A stretch of DNA of 64,000 bases. Source: an uncultured Bifidobacterium sp. GTDB lineage: Bacteria; Actinomycetota; Actinomycetes; Actinomycetales; Bifidobacteriaceae. Numbering within the stretch: the stretch's first letter is position 1; every line of letters starts with the position of its first letter. Both the position numbers and the translations under genes were made by a program. Shown here piece by piece: positions 27,684 to 36,470 of the stretch. Location of the stretch: the NCBI RefSeq assembly GCF_959020145.1, contig NZ_CAUEQY010000010.1:1-64000 (forward strand), written 5' to 3'. The notes beneath the pieces are model-generated. The model was given only the letters and a program-made list of their open reading frames with translations. It was not told the DNA's origin and made no database searches.

Positions 27684-27885
27684 CGTTGAATGCCTTTCTG
27701 AATCTGGGTTATGAATTGTTGGGTAAAAAGCTTTTTGAAGATGGTGCCCAAAGCGGAAAAAGGGAAACGCTTCGGACACCACGATTGTTGTTATGACGCG
27801 TACGGTACCGATGATGATCGCGGGAGAAGGGATGTAGGTTGCGACCACCATCGACGCCGTACGCCGACTTAGTACGGGCTGAGAC

Positions 27886-29217
27886 TCAGGCCTTCACTTC
27901 CGCACCAGCGGCCTTCATGGCCTTGAGCTGCTTGTCAGTGTAGAACGGATCGCCGCCGACTTCCTGATCATCCTTCTTGATGACGAAGAAGCCGTAGACC
28001 AGAGCCGCAAACACGATGGCAGAGATGGTGAAGAAGGTCGGACGGTCGCCCATGGCATCATGCAGAGCACCCATCGGGGTGGAGAAAATCACCTGGCCGA
28101 TCTGGGAAGCGATCTGGAAACCAACCATGTACAGGGTGGCAGACAGCTTCGTGTCGAAGTGCAGGGTGAAGTAACGGAACGCCGGCAGGCAGAACAGCGG
28201 TACCTCGATGGAGTGGAACAGCTTGACGATGGAGACGGAGACCGGGTCATGGAACACGCCGCACAGACCGATACGGGCGAACATCACGGTGGCGCCGAGC
28301 AGCAGGGAGTTACGCACGCCGATCTTCTTCATGATGATCGGGACGACGCCCATCATAGCGGACTCAAGGAACACCTGGAAGGAGTTCAGGGTACCGTAGG
28401 TGGCGTTGCCGATTTCAGTGGTCGGGAAGAGGGAAGCGTAGTAGTTCGGGAACATCTGCTGATCGAACACGGTGTAGAAAGTGTTGGTGAACAGCATGAA
28501 GACGATGAGCACCCACAGGGTCGGCATCTTCAGAACAGCGAGCATCTCCTTGAAGGACGGGTTGGTCGGAGCCGCGTTCGGATCGGCTTCCTTCTTGAGC
28601 TCTTCCCTCTGCTCGGCCGGAACCCAGAAAACATAGACGCACAGCATGCCGAGGCCGCAGATGGAACCAACCCAGAAGTTCAGCAGCGGGTTGATGTTGA
28701 ACAGGAAGCCTGCGCACAGTGCCACGACAGCGTAGCCGAAGGAGCCCCAAGCGCGGGACTGGCCGTATTCGAAGCCGAACTTACGGGAGTAACGTTCGGT
28801 GACGGCTTCGAACAGGGAGCAGCCGGCCATGAAACCTGCGGACAGCACGATGGAGCCGAGAAGCACGCCGATGAATCGGGTGGTGCCGCCGGCGGTCAGC
28901 ATCGGCTGGTACACGAACTGGACGAACGGGCCAACGCATGCAGCGACCGCAGAGATGAAGATCACGAGCTTACGCTTGATGCCCAGCTGGTCCTGAATGG
29001 TGCCGTAAACGAACATGATGACCAGGGTGGCCAAGGAGTTGATGGAGTAGATCTGGCCCTGTTCCGCGGAGCTCATGCCCAGACCGTGGGTCGGGTCAGT
29101 GAGCCAGCGGGAGAAGAAGGACCACCAGATGCCCCAGGAGCAGAAGAACATGAAAATGCCGAAGGAGCTCTGCAGATAGGAAGGATTCTTCCATACAGAA
29201 CGTGTTTTACTTGCCAT
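27886..29217 (-). CDS. cscB: sucrose/oligosaccharide:H+ symporter, LacY-type MFS
   Basis: A 443-residue permease of the oligosaccharide:H+ symporter family with twelve hydrophobic segments. Marks include the N-terminal SFGIFMFFCSWGIWWSFF, the cytoplasmic loop GTIQDQLGIKRKLV, SRAWGSFGYA, and a long central loop rich in Glu/Lys/Pro (about 205-230). Its position between the LacI-type operators and the GH32 gene supports sucrose or short FOS as substrate. The start ATG at 29217 lies about 120 bases downstream of a clear promoter with three operators. Confidence 0.93.
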   Translation of the reverse strand: MASKTRSVWKNPSYLQSSFGIFMFFCSWGIWWSFFSRWLTDPTHGLGMSSAEQGQIYSINSLATLVIMFVYGTIQDQLGIKRKLVIFISAVAACVGPFVQFVYQPMLTAGGTTRFIGVLLGSIVLSAGFMAGCSLFEAVTERYSRKFGFEYGQSRAWGSFGYAVVALCAGFLFNINPLLNFWVGSICGLGMLCVYVFWVPAEQREELKKEADPNAAPTNPSFKEMLAVLKMPTLWVLIVFMLFTNTFYTVFDQQMFPNYYASLFPTTEIGNATYGTLNSFQVFLESAMMGVVPIIMKKIGVRNSLLLGATVMFARIGLCGVFHDPVSVSIVKLFHSIEVPLFCLPAFRYFTLHFDTKLSATLYMVGFQIASQIGQVIFSTPMGALHDAMGDRPTFFTISAIVFAALVYGFFVIKKDDQEVGGDPFYTDKQLKAMKAAGAEVKA

Positions 29218-29336
29218 TTTGATTCTCTTTTTCTCTTCACGGTGCCGCTGCCGCGCGGCAGCGATCGCTTCCGATGTTGTTTTGGCTTGCGTCTGCTCGG
29301 ATTTCAGCTGCCGTGCCGAAAAGCGAACATGGCTTC

Positions 29337-29365
29337 AAGATAGCATGTTGCAACTGCTACGTCAA
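29337..29365 (-). promoter_or_regulatory. cscB promoter
   Basis: On the leftward strand: -35 TTGACG (29360-29365), exactly 17 bases, -10 TATCTT (29337-29342). The -35 box lies inside the first operator, so repressor binding would block RNA polymerase directly. Confidence 0.75.
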
Positions 29366-29403
29366 ACGTTTGACGTCAATCGTTTGACGTCAAACGTTTG
29401 TAA
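29360..29403. promoter_or_regulatory. three overlapping LacI-type operators
   Basis: CGTCAAACGTTTGACG at 29360-29375, CGTCAATCGTTTGACG at 29374-29389 and CGTCAAACGTTTGTAA at 29388-29403, with centres exactly 14 bp apart and ends shared. They resemble the CG-centred operators of LacI family regulators; the csc regulator next door is the likely binder. The rest of the 346-base gap to 29563 is AT-rich with no gene. Confidence 0.85.
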
Positions 29404-29563
29404 GGATTTGCGGATAGTTGAAATTAAGCCTGAATCAACTGCTGGCGGACTGTTGGCACGATTGCTTTATTCGGCGTGTCGTGAACAAACGCACAATTTT
29501 CATGTATAGAAAATGGCTGTGCGAACAATCGTAAGCATTTGAATCGTTGTAAAAACAGAAAAA

Positions 29564-30607
29564 TCAGGATATGACGGAATCTTTTTCCAACAATGCGCAG
29601 TGGATCTTCGCCGGAATCGGCGCATCAAGCGGCGGCAGGGAAGCTCTGGCGGATGGACATGAACTGGTATCCACATCCTTGCCTTCAATCATGGAAATCA
29701 GCTTGCAGGCTGACCAATAGCCCATTTCGTAATGTGGCAGTTCGACGGTGGTCAGCTGCGGTTCAAGTGTCTCTGCGAACACGCGGTGGTTGTCCACGCC
29801 GACCACGGAAATATCCTTGCCTACCGTAAGCCCTCTTCTTGCCGCGCATTCGTACACATACCAGGCGCGCGCATCATTGAAGCAGAAGAAGCCGTCCGGA
29901 TGCTCGTCGTCGAACAACTTGTTCACGGCGCGTAAAGCTGGACCGTTGTGCACTACGTTGCATACCAGCGATGGGTTGAACGCACGTCCGGCCTCCTGCA
30001 ACGCGGTGCGGTAGCCGGCAAGACGACCGTCCTGCGCGATCATGTTTTCCGCGCAACCCACGTATGCGATGCGTTTGCATCCGGCCTGGATCAGCCGATT
30101 CGTGGCGTCGTAGCCGATCATGAACTCGTCCGGCTCGATGCTGGGCACTTTGTTCTCGTGGTCGGTGGCGTCCACCATCACCACGGGGTATTCGTTCAAC
30201 GATTCGGGAACATGTGCGATGCGGTTCGACATCTTCGAATAGAAGAATCCGTCCACGCCGTACCTTTTCAGTGTGGCGATCTCGTTTTCCTCGCTCGCCT
30301 TGCCGTCGGTGCTGACGGTGAACAGCATGTAGCCGTAGGCGCTGGCCGCGTCCTGCGCGCCCAGAATGATGCCGCCCGCGTACGGTGTGGTGGCGACTTC
30401 CTCGCTGATGAAGCCGAGGATTCGGGTTTTGTTGGTACGCAGGCTTCGCGCCAACGGATTGATTTTGTACCCGAGCTCGGTCGCTTTGTTGCGTACGAGT
30501 TTGGCGAGCGCGGGATTTACCCTGCCTTCGTCGCGTCCGTTGAGCACCAGGGATACAGTGGAGATGGATACCCCCGTTTGTTCGGCGATTTCCTTCATTG
30601 TCGTCAT
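29564..30607 (-). CDS. cscR: LacI family transcriptional regulator, probable sucrose regulator
   Basis: A 347-residue repressor: the N-terminal helix-turn-helix MKEIAEQTGVSISTVSLVLNG, hinge LARSLRTNKTR, then a periplasmic-binding-like sensor domain (ILGFISEEV onward). It is encoded just upstream of cscB-cscA in the same direction and next to the triple operator, so it probably represses them and is released by a fructose-containing sugar. No ribosome site is visible; a TATAGT box nine bases before the ATG suggests a leaderless or near-leaderless transcript. Confidence 0.9.
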   Translation of the reverse strand: MTTMKEIAEQTGVSISTVSLVLNGRDEGRVNPALAKLVRNKATELGYKINPLARSLRTNKTRILGFISEEVATTPYAGGIILGAQDAASAYGYMLFTVSTDGKASEENEIATLKRYGVDGFFYSKMSNRIAHVPESLNEYPVVMVDATDHENKVPSIEPDEFMIGYDATNRLIQAGCKRIAYVGCAENMIAQDGRLAGYRTALQEAGRAFNPSLVCNVVHNGPALRAVNKLFDDEHPDGFFCFNDARAWYVYECAARRGLTVGKDISVVGVDNHRVFAETLEPQLTTVELPHYEMGYWSACKLISMIEGKDVDTSSCPSARASLPPLDAPIPAKIHCALLEKDSVIS

Positions 30608-30636
30608 AATCGCAACACTATACCCAAATGAACACG

Positions 30637-30673
30637 AAAAGCGCGCCTTTTTCGAGAAAAAGCGTGCTTTTTT
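30637..30673 (-). terminator. terminator after the MTH1187-type gene
   Basis: AAAAGCGCGC and GCGTGCTTTT arms with inner CTTTTTC/GAAAAAG pairing, one bulge and A/T runs on both sides. It closes the leftward thi cluster, 37 bases after its last gene. Confidence 0.75.
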
Positions 30674-30709
30674 ACATGGAATGGTTTCGTTTCACCACTG
30701 TAAAGGGGG

Positions 30710-31075
30710 TTATTTCGACAGAATCTCGTTTACCAGTTCCTGCTTGGCGTGGATCTGTCCTTCGAAACCGGGGCGGATGTCGAGACGGATCACCACGTCG
30801 GTGCGGTAGCCCTGTCCGGCGAGCTTCATGGTGGCGTCGCGGATCACCTTGAGCACATCGTCGATGTCGCCTTCGATGTTGGTGAACATGGCGTTCGTCT
30901 CGTTCGGCAGGCCGGATTCACGGATTACGTCCACGGCCTGCGCCACGTACGTGGACTTCTCCGGGCTGGCTCCGGCGGGGGAGATGGCTACTGCGGCAAG
31001 CGTGTTGATATACGGTTTGCCGGTTTCCGGATTGACGGGCACTTCCTGCTTTTCTGCGTTGCGATCGAGCGTCAT
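30710..31075 (-). CDS. MTH1187 family thiamine-binding protein
   Basis: A 121-residue YqgV/MTH1187-type protein with VAISPAGASPEKSTYVAQAV and MFTNIEGDIDDVLKVI. The family forms small ferredoxin-like tetramers that bind thiamine, which agrees with its place at the end of the thiM-thiE-thiD cluster. The start ATG at 31075 follows AAAGG; the longer frame upstream has no similarity. Confidence 0.85.
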   Translation of the reverse strand: MTLDRNAEKQEVPVNPETGKPYINTLAAVAISPAGASPEKSTYVAQAVDVIRESGLPNETNAMFTNIEGDIDDVLKVIRDATMKLAGQGYRTDVVIRLDIRPGFEGQIHAKQELVNEILSK

Positions 31076-31172
31076 GATTACCTTTCTCAGCGTTGTCTCG
31101 TGTGTTTTCGTGCGATTACTTGTTGTACTGTTCCAACGGCTGCCGTGGTTCGCGTGGTTTGCGTGGCTTGGT

Positions 31173-32015
31173 TCAACGCCACTTCCACGCGTGGTCCATC
31201 GGACCGGAACCATGTCCAAGATCGAGCTGCGCTTCCAAAGCGCCGGTCAGGTACAGCTTGGCATGGTCGACGGCCGTCGGCAGCGCCTCGCCAAGAGCCA
31301 AATGGCTGGCGATGGCGGAAGACAGCGTGCAGCCGGTGCCGTGCGTGTTCGGGTTGTTGATGCGACGGGAACGGAACCAGGTGATCTTGCCATCCGGCTC
31401 GACAAGCACGTCACTCGCGTCATGCGTGCCGTGGCCGCCCTTGACGAGCACCGCGCAGCCGAAATGGCCGGCGAGCAGATGACCTGCGGTCACCATGTCG
31501 TTCTCGGTGGAGATGGATTCGCCGTTCTCATAGTCGATTGCGCCCGCACCTTGCTCTACGGCCAAGTCGCACAGTACCTGGGTCTCCGGCATGTTCGGCG
31601 TGATCACGGTGGCCAGCGGGAACAGTTTGGACGTCAGCGCCGCGATGGCATCATCCTCGATGAGCTTCGCGCCGGACGTGGCCACCATCACCGGGTCGAG
31701 CACCACGTTCTTCGCGTTGTGCGCGGTCAGACGGTCGGCGATCACGGTGATGAGCTCGGCGCTGGACACCATGCCGATCTTCACCGCCACCGGCGGAATG
31801 TCTTCGAACACCGCGTCGATCTGCGCCGCAAGCATTTCCGGGGGAGTGTTGGTGACCATCGTCACGCCGGTGGTGTTCTGCGCGGTCAGCGCCGCGATCG
31901 CGGTCATGCCGAACACGCCGTTGGCGAGCATGGTCTTCAAATCCGCCTGAATGCCGGCACCGCCGGACGAATCCGATCCTGCGATGCTCAATACCGGTGG
32001 CAATGTGCTAGTCAT
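31173..32015 (-). CDS. thiD: hydroxymethylpyrimidine/phosphomethylpyrimidine kinase
   Basis: Phosphorylates HMP to HMP-P and HMP-PP. The ribokinase-fold protein of 280 residues has the substrate block IAGSDSSGGAGIQADLK near residue 10 and the anion-hole/catalytic NPNTHGTGCTLSSA near the C-terminus. The ATG at 32015 has GGAGAG upstream. It lies 128 bases after thiE, same direction. Confidence 0.95.
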   Translation of the reverse strand: MTSTLPPVLSIAGSDSSGGAGIQADLKTMLANGVFGMTAIAALTAQNTTGVTMVTNTPPEMLAAQIDAVFEDIPPVAVKIGMVSSAELITVIADRLTAHNAKNVVLDPVMVATSGAKLIEDDAIAALTSKLFPLATVITPNMPETQVLCDLAVEQGAGAIDYENGESISTENDMVTAGHLLAGHFGCAVLVKGGHGTHDASDVLVEPDGKITWFRSRRINNPNTHGTGCTLSSAIASHLALGEALPTAVDHAKLYLTGALEAQLDLGHGSGPMDHAWKWR

Positions 32016-32143
32016 GGTAACTCTCCTTATTAGGCTCACTGATTCATTGATTATCTTCACTGAGCTCACTGATACAGTGTAGAACCACCCTTGCGGAACT
32101 TCTCGCTCATCTCAGCGGGCTTGTCGATTTCCTGTACGACGGA

Positions 32144-32899
32144 CTACTTCACACGCGGCGCATAGCCGTGCTTCGCGTCGCCGCGCACCGCCTTCCAGCG
32201 CGTCACCATTTCGCGGGTGGCCGCTTCCGGATCGTCGGCACCGGCGATCGCGGACACCACGAACCAGCCGGCCGCCTTCGAACGGGCCAGCATCTCCATA
32301 TCGTCGGCATGTACGCCGCCGCCGACCACTACCGGGAACTCGCTCGCCGCGCAAATCGCGTTGATCTGCTCCTCGTCAAGCGTGTGCCCGGAACCGTCGT
32401 TGCCGCCCACGGAAGCCTCCGGCTTGGTGGTGGACACATGTAGCGGGCCGGCGCCGATGTAGTCGATGCAGCCGCTCGGCAGCTCGTTGATAAGCTTCAC
32501 CAGACTTTCGGTCTCGGCGGACAGGCCCACGATGGCATCCTCGCCGAGCAGCGCGCGAGCCTCCTGCGGTTCCATATCGGTCTGGCCGATATGCACGCCA
32601 TCCACCTTGATGCCCTTGTCGCGCGCCTGCCACACCACATCCACGCGGTCGTCGATCACAAACGCCACGGAATCGGACTTGCCGCTGTTCTTGATGACCT
32701 GCGCGATATCGCGGGCCATTTCGGTGATATCCTTCGCATCCGCGTTCTTGGCGCGCAATTGGATGAACGTCGCGCCCCCACGCAACGCGTCATCCACCAC
32801 ATCCGTCACCGGCCGGCCCTTGCAATCCTGCGGACCGACCACGAAATACGCGCTCATATCAAAGCAGTCGCGCATCGAGGCGAATGGATAATTATTCAT
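32144..32899 (-). CDS. thiE: thiamine-phosphate synthase
   Basis: Joins HMP-PP and thiazole phosphate to thiamine phosphate. The 251-residue TIM barrel contains QLRAKNADAKD (diphosphate binding), FVIDDRVDVV, GVHIGQTDM, and the loop GAGPLHVSTTKPEA. The C-terminus is about 25 residues longer than usual. An AAAGGGG ribosome site precedes the ATG at 32899. Confidence 0.95.
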   Translation of the reverse strand: MNNYPFASMRDCFDMSAYFVVGPQDCKGRPVTDVVDDALRGGATFIQLRAKNADAKDITEMARDIAQVIKNSGKSDSVAFVIDDRVDVVWQARDKGIKVDGVHIGQTDMEPQEARALLGEDAIVGLSAETESLVKLINELPSGCIDYIGAGPLHVSTTKPEASVGGNDGSGHTLDEEQINAICAASEFPVVVGGGVHADDMEMLARSKAAGWFVVSAIAGADDPEAATREMVTRWKAVRGDAKHGYAPRVK

Positions 32900-33042
32900 T
32901 GGTTTCCCCTTTGTTGTTCTTTGGGTAAGTGCTCCAGAAGAAGTCTTGTTATTTTCCGTTTATTTTCCGTCGCACCGCACTGAACGTATATATTCCGTAT
33001 ATACGATTGCGATGGTGCGAAACCATCCACGGAACGTTGCGG

Positions 33043-33927
33043 TCAGTTGGTTTCGATGATGTCGGACGCGGCCACCTGGTCGGCGGTGACGTTCCGCAGC
33101 GCGTCGAGCAGCGCCACCTGGAACGAACCGGGGCCATCGGATTTGACTTCGGCGATTTCGGACGCACGATCATACAGCAGCGACGCGGCAAGGGCGGCGA
33201 CCAGCGGCTCGGCCACGGCAAGATACGTTGCGGTCACGCCGCCGAGCGAACAGCCGGCGCCGGTGATCTTCGTCATCATCGCGCTGCCTCCGGGCAGGCG
33301 GAACGTGCGCTCGCCGTCGGTCACCAGATCAACCGCGCCGGACACCGCAACCGCGCCCTTGCCGACGGGGGAGTGCTTCGCCAAATGGCGGGCCACACGT
33401 TTGGCCGCGTCGATGGCCGCGTCGACCTCGTCAACGGCCTCCACTCCAGCCGGACGCGTGGTCGGATCAGTGCTGTCGGCGTCGGCCAGCCCCCACATCG
33501 CATCAAGCGCGATGACCTCGCTCGCATTGCCGCGCACAATGGTCGGAGGCGCGTCACGGAACGATTCAAGAATGAACGTGCGTGTTTCGCCAATGCCCGC
33601 AGCAACCGGGTCTAGCACCCACGTCTTGCCGTTTTCGTGCAGTTTGCGCGCGATTTCCGGCAGCGCGTCCTTGAAGAACGGCAGCAACGTGCCCATGTTG
33701 ATGTAGTTCGATCCGGCGATTTCGGCGGTGGCGATCACATCATCCGGCAGATAGCTCATGGCCGCGGTGCCGCCCGCCGCAAGCTGCGCGTTGGCCACCA
33801 GATTGATGGTTACGAAATTGGTGAACGACTGCGCCAGCGGCGTCTGCTCGCGTACGTCCATGACGGCTTGTTTGATGGCGGCACGCAATGCGCCGAGTGC
33901 GTCATTGGCGGATGAGTCATCGCTCAT
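33043..33927 (-). CDS. thiM: hydroxyethylthiazole kinase
   Basis: Salvage kinase for the thiazole half of thiamine. The 294 residues carry TNFVTINLVANAQLAAGGTAAM near the start and the catalytic KITGAGCSLGG in the ATP region. Translation start at 33927 lies just after the TPP aptamer; the GGGAG ribosome site overlaps the aptamer 3' end, so TPP binding would hide it. thiM, thiE and thiD without thiC or thiG nearby suggest salvage rather than full synthesis. Confidence 0.95.
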   Translation of the reverse strand: MSDDSSANDALGALRAAIKQAVMDVREQTPLAQSFTNFVTINLVANAQLAAGGTAAMSYLPDDVIATAEIAGSNYINMGTLLPFFKDALPEIARKLHENGKTWVLDPVAAGIGETRTFILESFRDAPPTIVRGNASEVIALDAMWGLADADSTDPTTRPAGVEAVDEVDAAIDAAKRVARHLAKHSPVGKGAVAVSGAVDLVTDGERTFRLPGGSAMMTKITGAGCSLGGVTATYLAVAEPLVAALAASLLYDRASEIAEVKSDGPGSFQVALLDALRNVTADQVAASDIIETN

Positions 33928-33931
33928 GATC

Positions 33932-34022
33932 TGCTCCCTACGTTGGTCCTAACCAACAGGTTCAAAGGGTCAGGCGTTCATGCCTATCTCAGCTTGATGG
34001 ACTTGGCCATCAAGCACCCCCG
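33932..34022 (-). promoter_or_regulatory. TPP riboswitch controlling thiM
   Basis: The leftward strand shows all core parts: GGGGGTGC, GCTGAGAT, GACCCTTTGAACCTG, then GGTTAGGACCAACGTAGGGA. P3 is a TTGATGGCC/AAGTCCATCAA hairpin. The aptamer ends in the thiM ribosome site, so translation control is likely. Confidence 0.95.
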
Positions 34023-34070
34023 CATGTTTACAACAGTGCTTAATCTATCTGCGTCCCTTGACAGGCGCGA

Positions 34071-34203
34071 TTCCGTAGGTGATTTTGGGCTTCCGTAGGT
34101 GGTTGCTGCCGGATAAGCATCGGCGAGATGCCTGGAATTAGGCGTTTGCTCGTGTCCGGATTCGAAGCTGACCGCCTACGGAACGCAAAAATCACCTACG
34201 GAA
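34071..34203. repeat. 33-bp imperfect inverted repeat, TTCCGTAGGTGATTTT type
   Basis: Left arm 34071-34103 and right arm 34171-34203 match except at about four bases, around a 67-base loop. Each arm holds two copies of the short unit TTCCGTAGG. It lies between the TPP leader and the integrase, at the host/prophage boundary. It looks like a small palindromic interspersed element. Confidence 0.85.
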
Positions 34204-34416
34204 CGCAGTCAGTCGCTTTACGTGACATTTTGCCTGCCGTAATAAAATGAAGTCCAAGAAACGGCTTCATTCCAACGATTCCAAGCAGTCGCCCACGCCG
34301 TGTCAAACGGAAACGTTAGGAAAAAAAGCGCATTAAAACCACTCCTGAGGTAGTCTAGAGGTGGTATCTCGAGTGGTACCACCAATCACGAGAAGACACG
34401 AAAAAGGAAAATCGAA
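34204..34416. other. probable left attachment region of the prophage, no gene
   Basis: Host genes stop before and phage genes begin after this 213-base stretch, so attL should lie here. The right end is outside the window, so the core cannot be defined. A palindromic GGTGGTA/TACCACC motif lies at about 34359-34382 just before the integrase. Confidence 0.4.
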
Positions 34417-35685
34417 ATGCGCAGGTTCGGCAAGATCGTCGTCAAGCCAAACAAGTCGAATCCAAAATACATCGAGGCATCCTACCCCACACCGGTGGAC
34501 GCCTTCGGACAATGGCCCGGACTGGCGGCGAGGCAGACCACCACCTTCCCGCTCACACCGGAAGGCCGCGACGATGCGGCCGCATGGCTCTCCGCAGCGC
34601 GAAAAAGAATCGATGCCGGAGTCTGGCAGCCCGAGAGGATCATCCGAAGGCGTGAGCGGGAGAAAGGCATGACCTTCGCCGAATTCGTGGACAAGTGGAA
34701 CCGCGTCCGCTTGGAATCGGGAGTGCTGCACGAAGGCACGACGCGGCTGTCGGAGTATTACGGACGCATCCTCTGCAGACGCTTCGGCCACATGGTGCTC
34801 GACCGCATCGGCCCGAAAGACATTGAAGCATACGACCAAGAGCTTGCCGCCGAGACCACGGACCACGAGCGGCGCGTCAGGCTCCTCTACCTTCGGCAGA
34901 TACTCGCCGCCGCCGCCAAACCGGACGCCGACGGCCATTCCGTCATCAAGCGCTCGCCTTTCGATGTCAGGATCCCACCAGTCCGTCGCCGAAGTGAGAC
35001 CGAACCGGCCACCGCGGAAGAGCTCCGAGTCATCCACGATTCCATGCCACGCCATCTGCGCCTCGCCATCACGCTCGCCATCGCCGCCGGAGGACTGCGC
35101 ATCGGAGAGGTCTGCGGACTGCAAAGGCAGGACATCGATCTCGATCGCCGCACCATCACCATCCGCCGGACCAGACTCGCCGAGAAACGCTCGATCGCCG
35201 GCGACCCGAAGACGCCGGCCAGCCGACGCACGGAGCCACTGCCGGAATCCGTCATCCCGGAAATCAAAGCACACCTCGACAGATGGGTCCAGGACAAACC
35301 GGACGCATGGATCTTCCGTGGACGAATCAGCATCATCCACGACCGAAATTCGCCGATCGCACTATCGAGCATGCGCAGCGACTTCATAGCCGCCCGCCAC
35401 AAGGCCGGACGCGACGACCTCAGATTCCACGATTTGCGCGTCACCGCGCTCACCATGCTCGCACAACAGGGCGCCACCGTCCGCGAACTCATGGCCGCCG
35501 CCGGACACACCACACCCAACATGGCCATCCACTACCAGCGCACCACCGAAAAAAGACAGCGGGCGCTCGCCGACAAGGTGGCCGCCACGCTCGATCCGTC
35601 CAAGGCGTCGAAGGCGTCCGAGCGTGACCAGGAGATCGCCAGGCTGCGCGCGCGGCTCGCCGAACTAGAGGCGATGGGGGAGTAG
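34417..35685 (+). CDS. phage tyrosine integrase
   Basis: Site-specific recombinase, 422 residues. An N-terminal arm-binding part and a SAM-like core-binding domain (TFAEFVDKW, 86-94) are followed by the catalytic domain: Arg228 in GGLRIGEVCG, His338 and Arg341 in HDLRVTA, His364 in AGHTT, and the nucleophile Tyr373 in IHYQRTT. A short C-terminal coiled coil ends the protein. It sits at the left end of the prophage, as expected. An AAAAGGA ribosome site precedes the ATG at 34417. Confidence 0.95.
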   Translation: MRRFGKIVVKPNKSNPKYIEASYPTPVDAFGQWPGLAARQTTTFPLTPEGRDDAAAWLSAARKRIDAGVWQPERIIRRREREKGMTFAEFVDKWNRVRLESGVLHEGTTRLSEYYGRILCRRFGHMVLDRIGPKDIEAYDQELAAETTDHERRVRLLYLRQILAAAAKPDADGHSVIKRSPFDVRIPPVRRRSETEPATAEELRVIHDSMPRHLRLAITLAIAAGGLRIGEVCGLQRQDIDLDRRTITIRRTRLAEKRSIAGDPKTPASRRTEPLPESVIPEIKAHLDRWVQDKPDAWIFRGRISIIHDRNSPIALSSMRSDFIAARHKAGRDDLRFHDLRVTALTMLAQQGATVRELMAAAGHTTPNMAIHYQRTTEKRQRALADKVAATLDPSKASKASERDQEIARLRARLAELEAMGE

Positions 35686-35693
35686 ATACGGTA

Positions 35694-35720
35694 AAGCCCG
35701 GCTTTCATCGGGCCGGGCTT
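35694..35720 (+). terminator. terminator after the integrase
   Basis: AAGCCCGGC and GCCGGGCTT arms with a nine-base loop, nine bases after the stop, between convergent genes. Confidence 0.85.
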
Positions 35721-35725
35721 CGTGA

Positions 35726-36385
35726 TTACTGCTTGGTGAGAGTGCCGCATGAGCTGATCTTTAACTGCTGACCATTACTCACCGTCACTTCCGGATAACC
35801 GCCACCAGGGAAGTCGTTCTGGATGATGTTGTCGCCGTTATCGGTGGAGATCTCCCAATAGCAGTCGCTTCCCACCTGGCTTGTGGCGCGGTATGTGCCG
35901 GCGTCGATGTCCTTGCCGACCTGCCACACGCCGTCGGAGATGGAATTCTTTTTCGCCTGGTCCACCTGACCGGTCAGGGACTGCAGCTCGGCCTTCTTCG
36001 CGTCCACTTTCTTCTGCAGCTCGTCATGCTGCGAATTGAGGTCCTTGATGCCGGCCTTCACGTTGTCTGCTTCGGCGATTGCATCCTTGGCGTCGTTGTA
36101 GTCGTCGGCGACCCCGTTGTACTCATCCACGAGGCTGTTGTATTTCTTGATGAGCTTCGCGTAATCCTTGTTGTCCGCCGCCATGCTCTGTGCCACTTCC
36201 TTCGTGGCCGCCGACTTGGTGCCTGCAGTGTAGGCGATTGGAGCCGTGGCCAGTACGGCGGCGCAGAACAAGGCGACGCATACGCATGCCGCGGACTTGA
36301 AGCTTACGTCGCTTTTCGTCAGAGCTTTGATTTTCGTTTCCAGCTTGTGTGGCTGGTGGATTTTCAGACCATTCTTCGATGACAT
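35726..36385 (-). CDS. lysogeny-module membrane-anchored coiled-coil protein
   Basis: A 219-residue protein of unknown function. A basic N-terminus leads into one membrane segment (about 30-52), a long coiled coil (about 58-145, with repeated Lys/Asp/Leu heptads), and a C-terminal domain with GVWQVGKDIDAGTYRAT and CYWEIS. This end resembles small extracytoplasmic domains of bacterial and phage lipoproteins. Position beside the repressor, on the leftward strand, points to expression in the lysogen, where it might alter the envelope or exclude other phages. Confidence 0.7.
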   Translation of the reverse strand: MSSKNGLKIHQPHKLETKIKALTKSDVSFKSAACVCVALFCAAVLATAPIAYTAGTKSAATKEVAQSMAADNKDYAKLIKKYNSLVDEYNGVADDYNDAKDAIAEADNVKAGIKDLNSQHDELQKKVDAKKAELQSLTGQVDQAKKNSISDGVWQVGKDIDAGTYRATSQVGSDCYWEISTDNGDNIIQNDFPGGGYPEVTVSNGQQLKISSCGTLTKQ

Positions 36386-36433
36386 GGCGTCCCTTTCTCT
36401 TCTCTGATGCCCGTTCCAAGCTTAGATAAGACA

Positions 36434-36465
36434 ACACCCCTGCCGCAAAGTAGCTGCAGGGGTGT
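36434..36465 (-). terminator. terminator after the repressor
   Basis: ACACCCCTGC and GCAGGGGTGT arms with a 12-base loop, just after the stop codon of the leftward repressor gene. Confidence 0.8.
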
Positions 36466-36470
36466 GTCGT

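Noticed and set aside
26079..27689. 536-codon rightward frame opposite the GH32 gene
   Set aside because: Mirror frame of a gene with intact WINDPNG, RDP and EC motifs.
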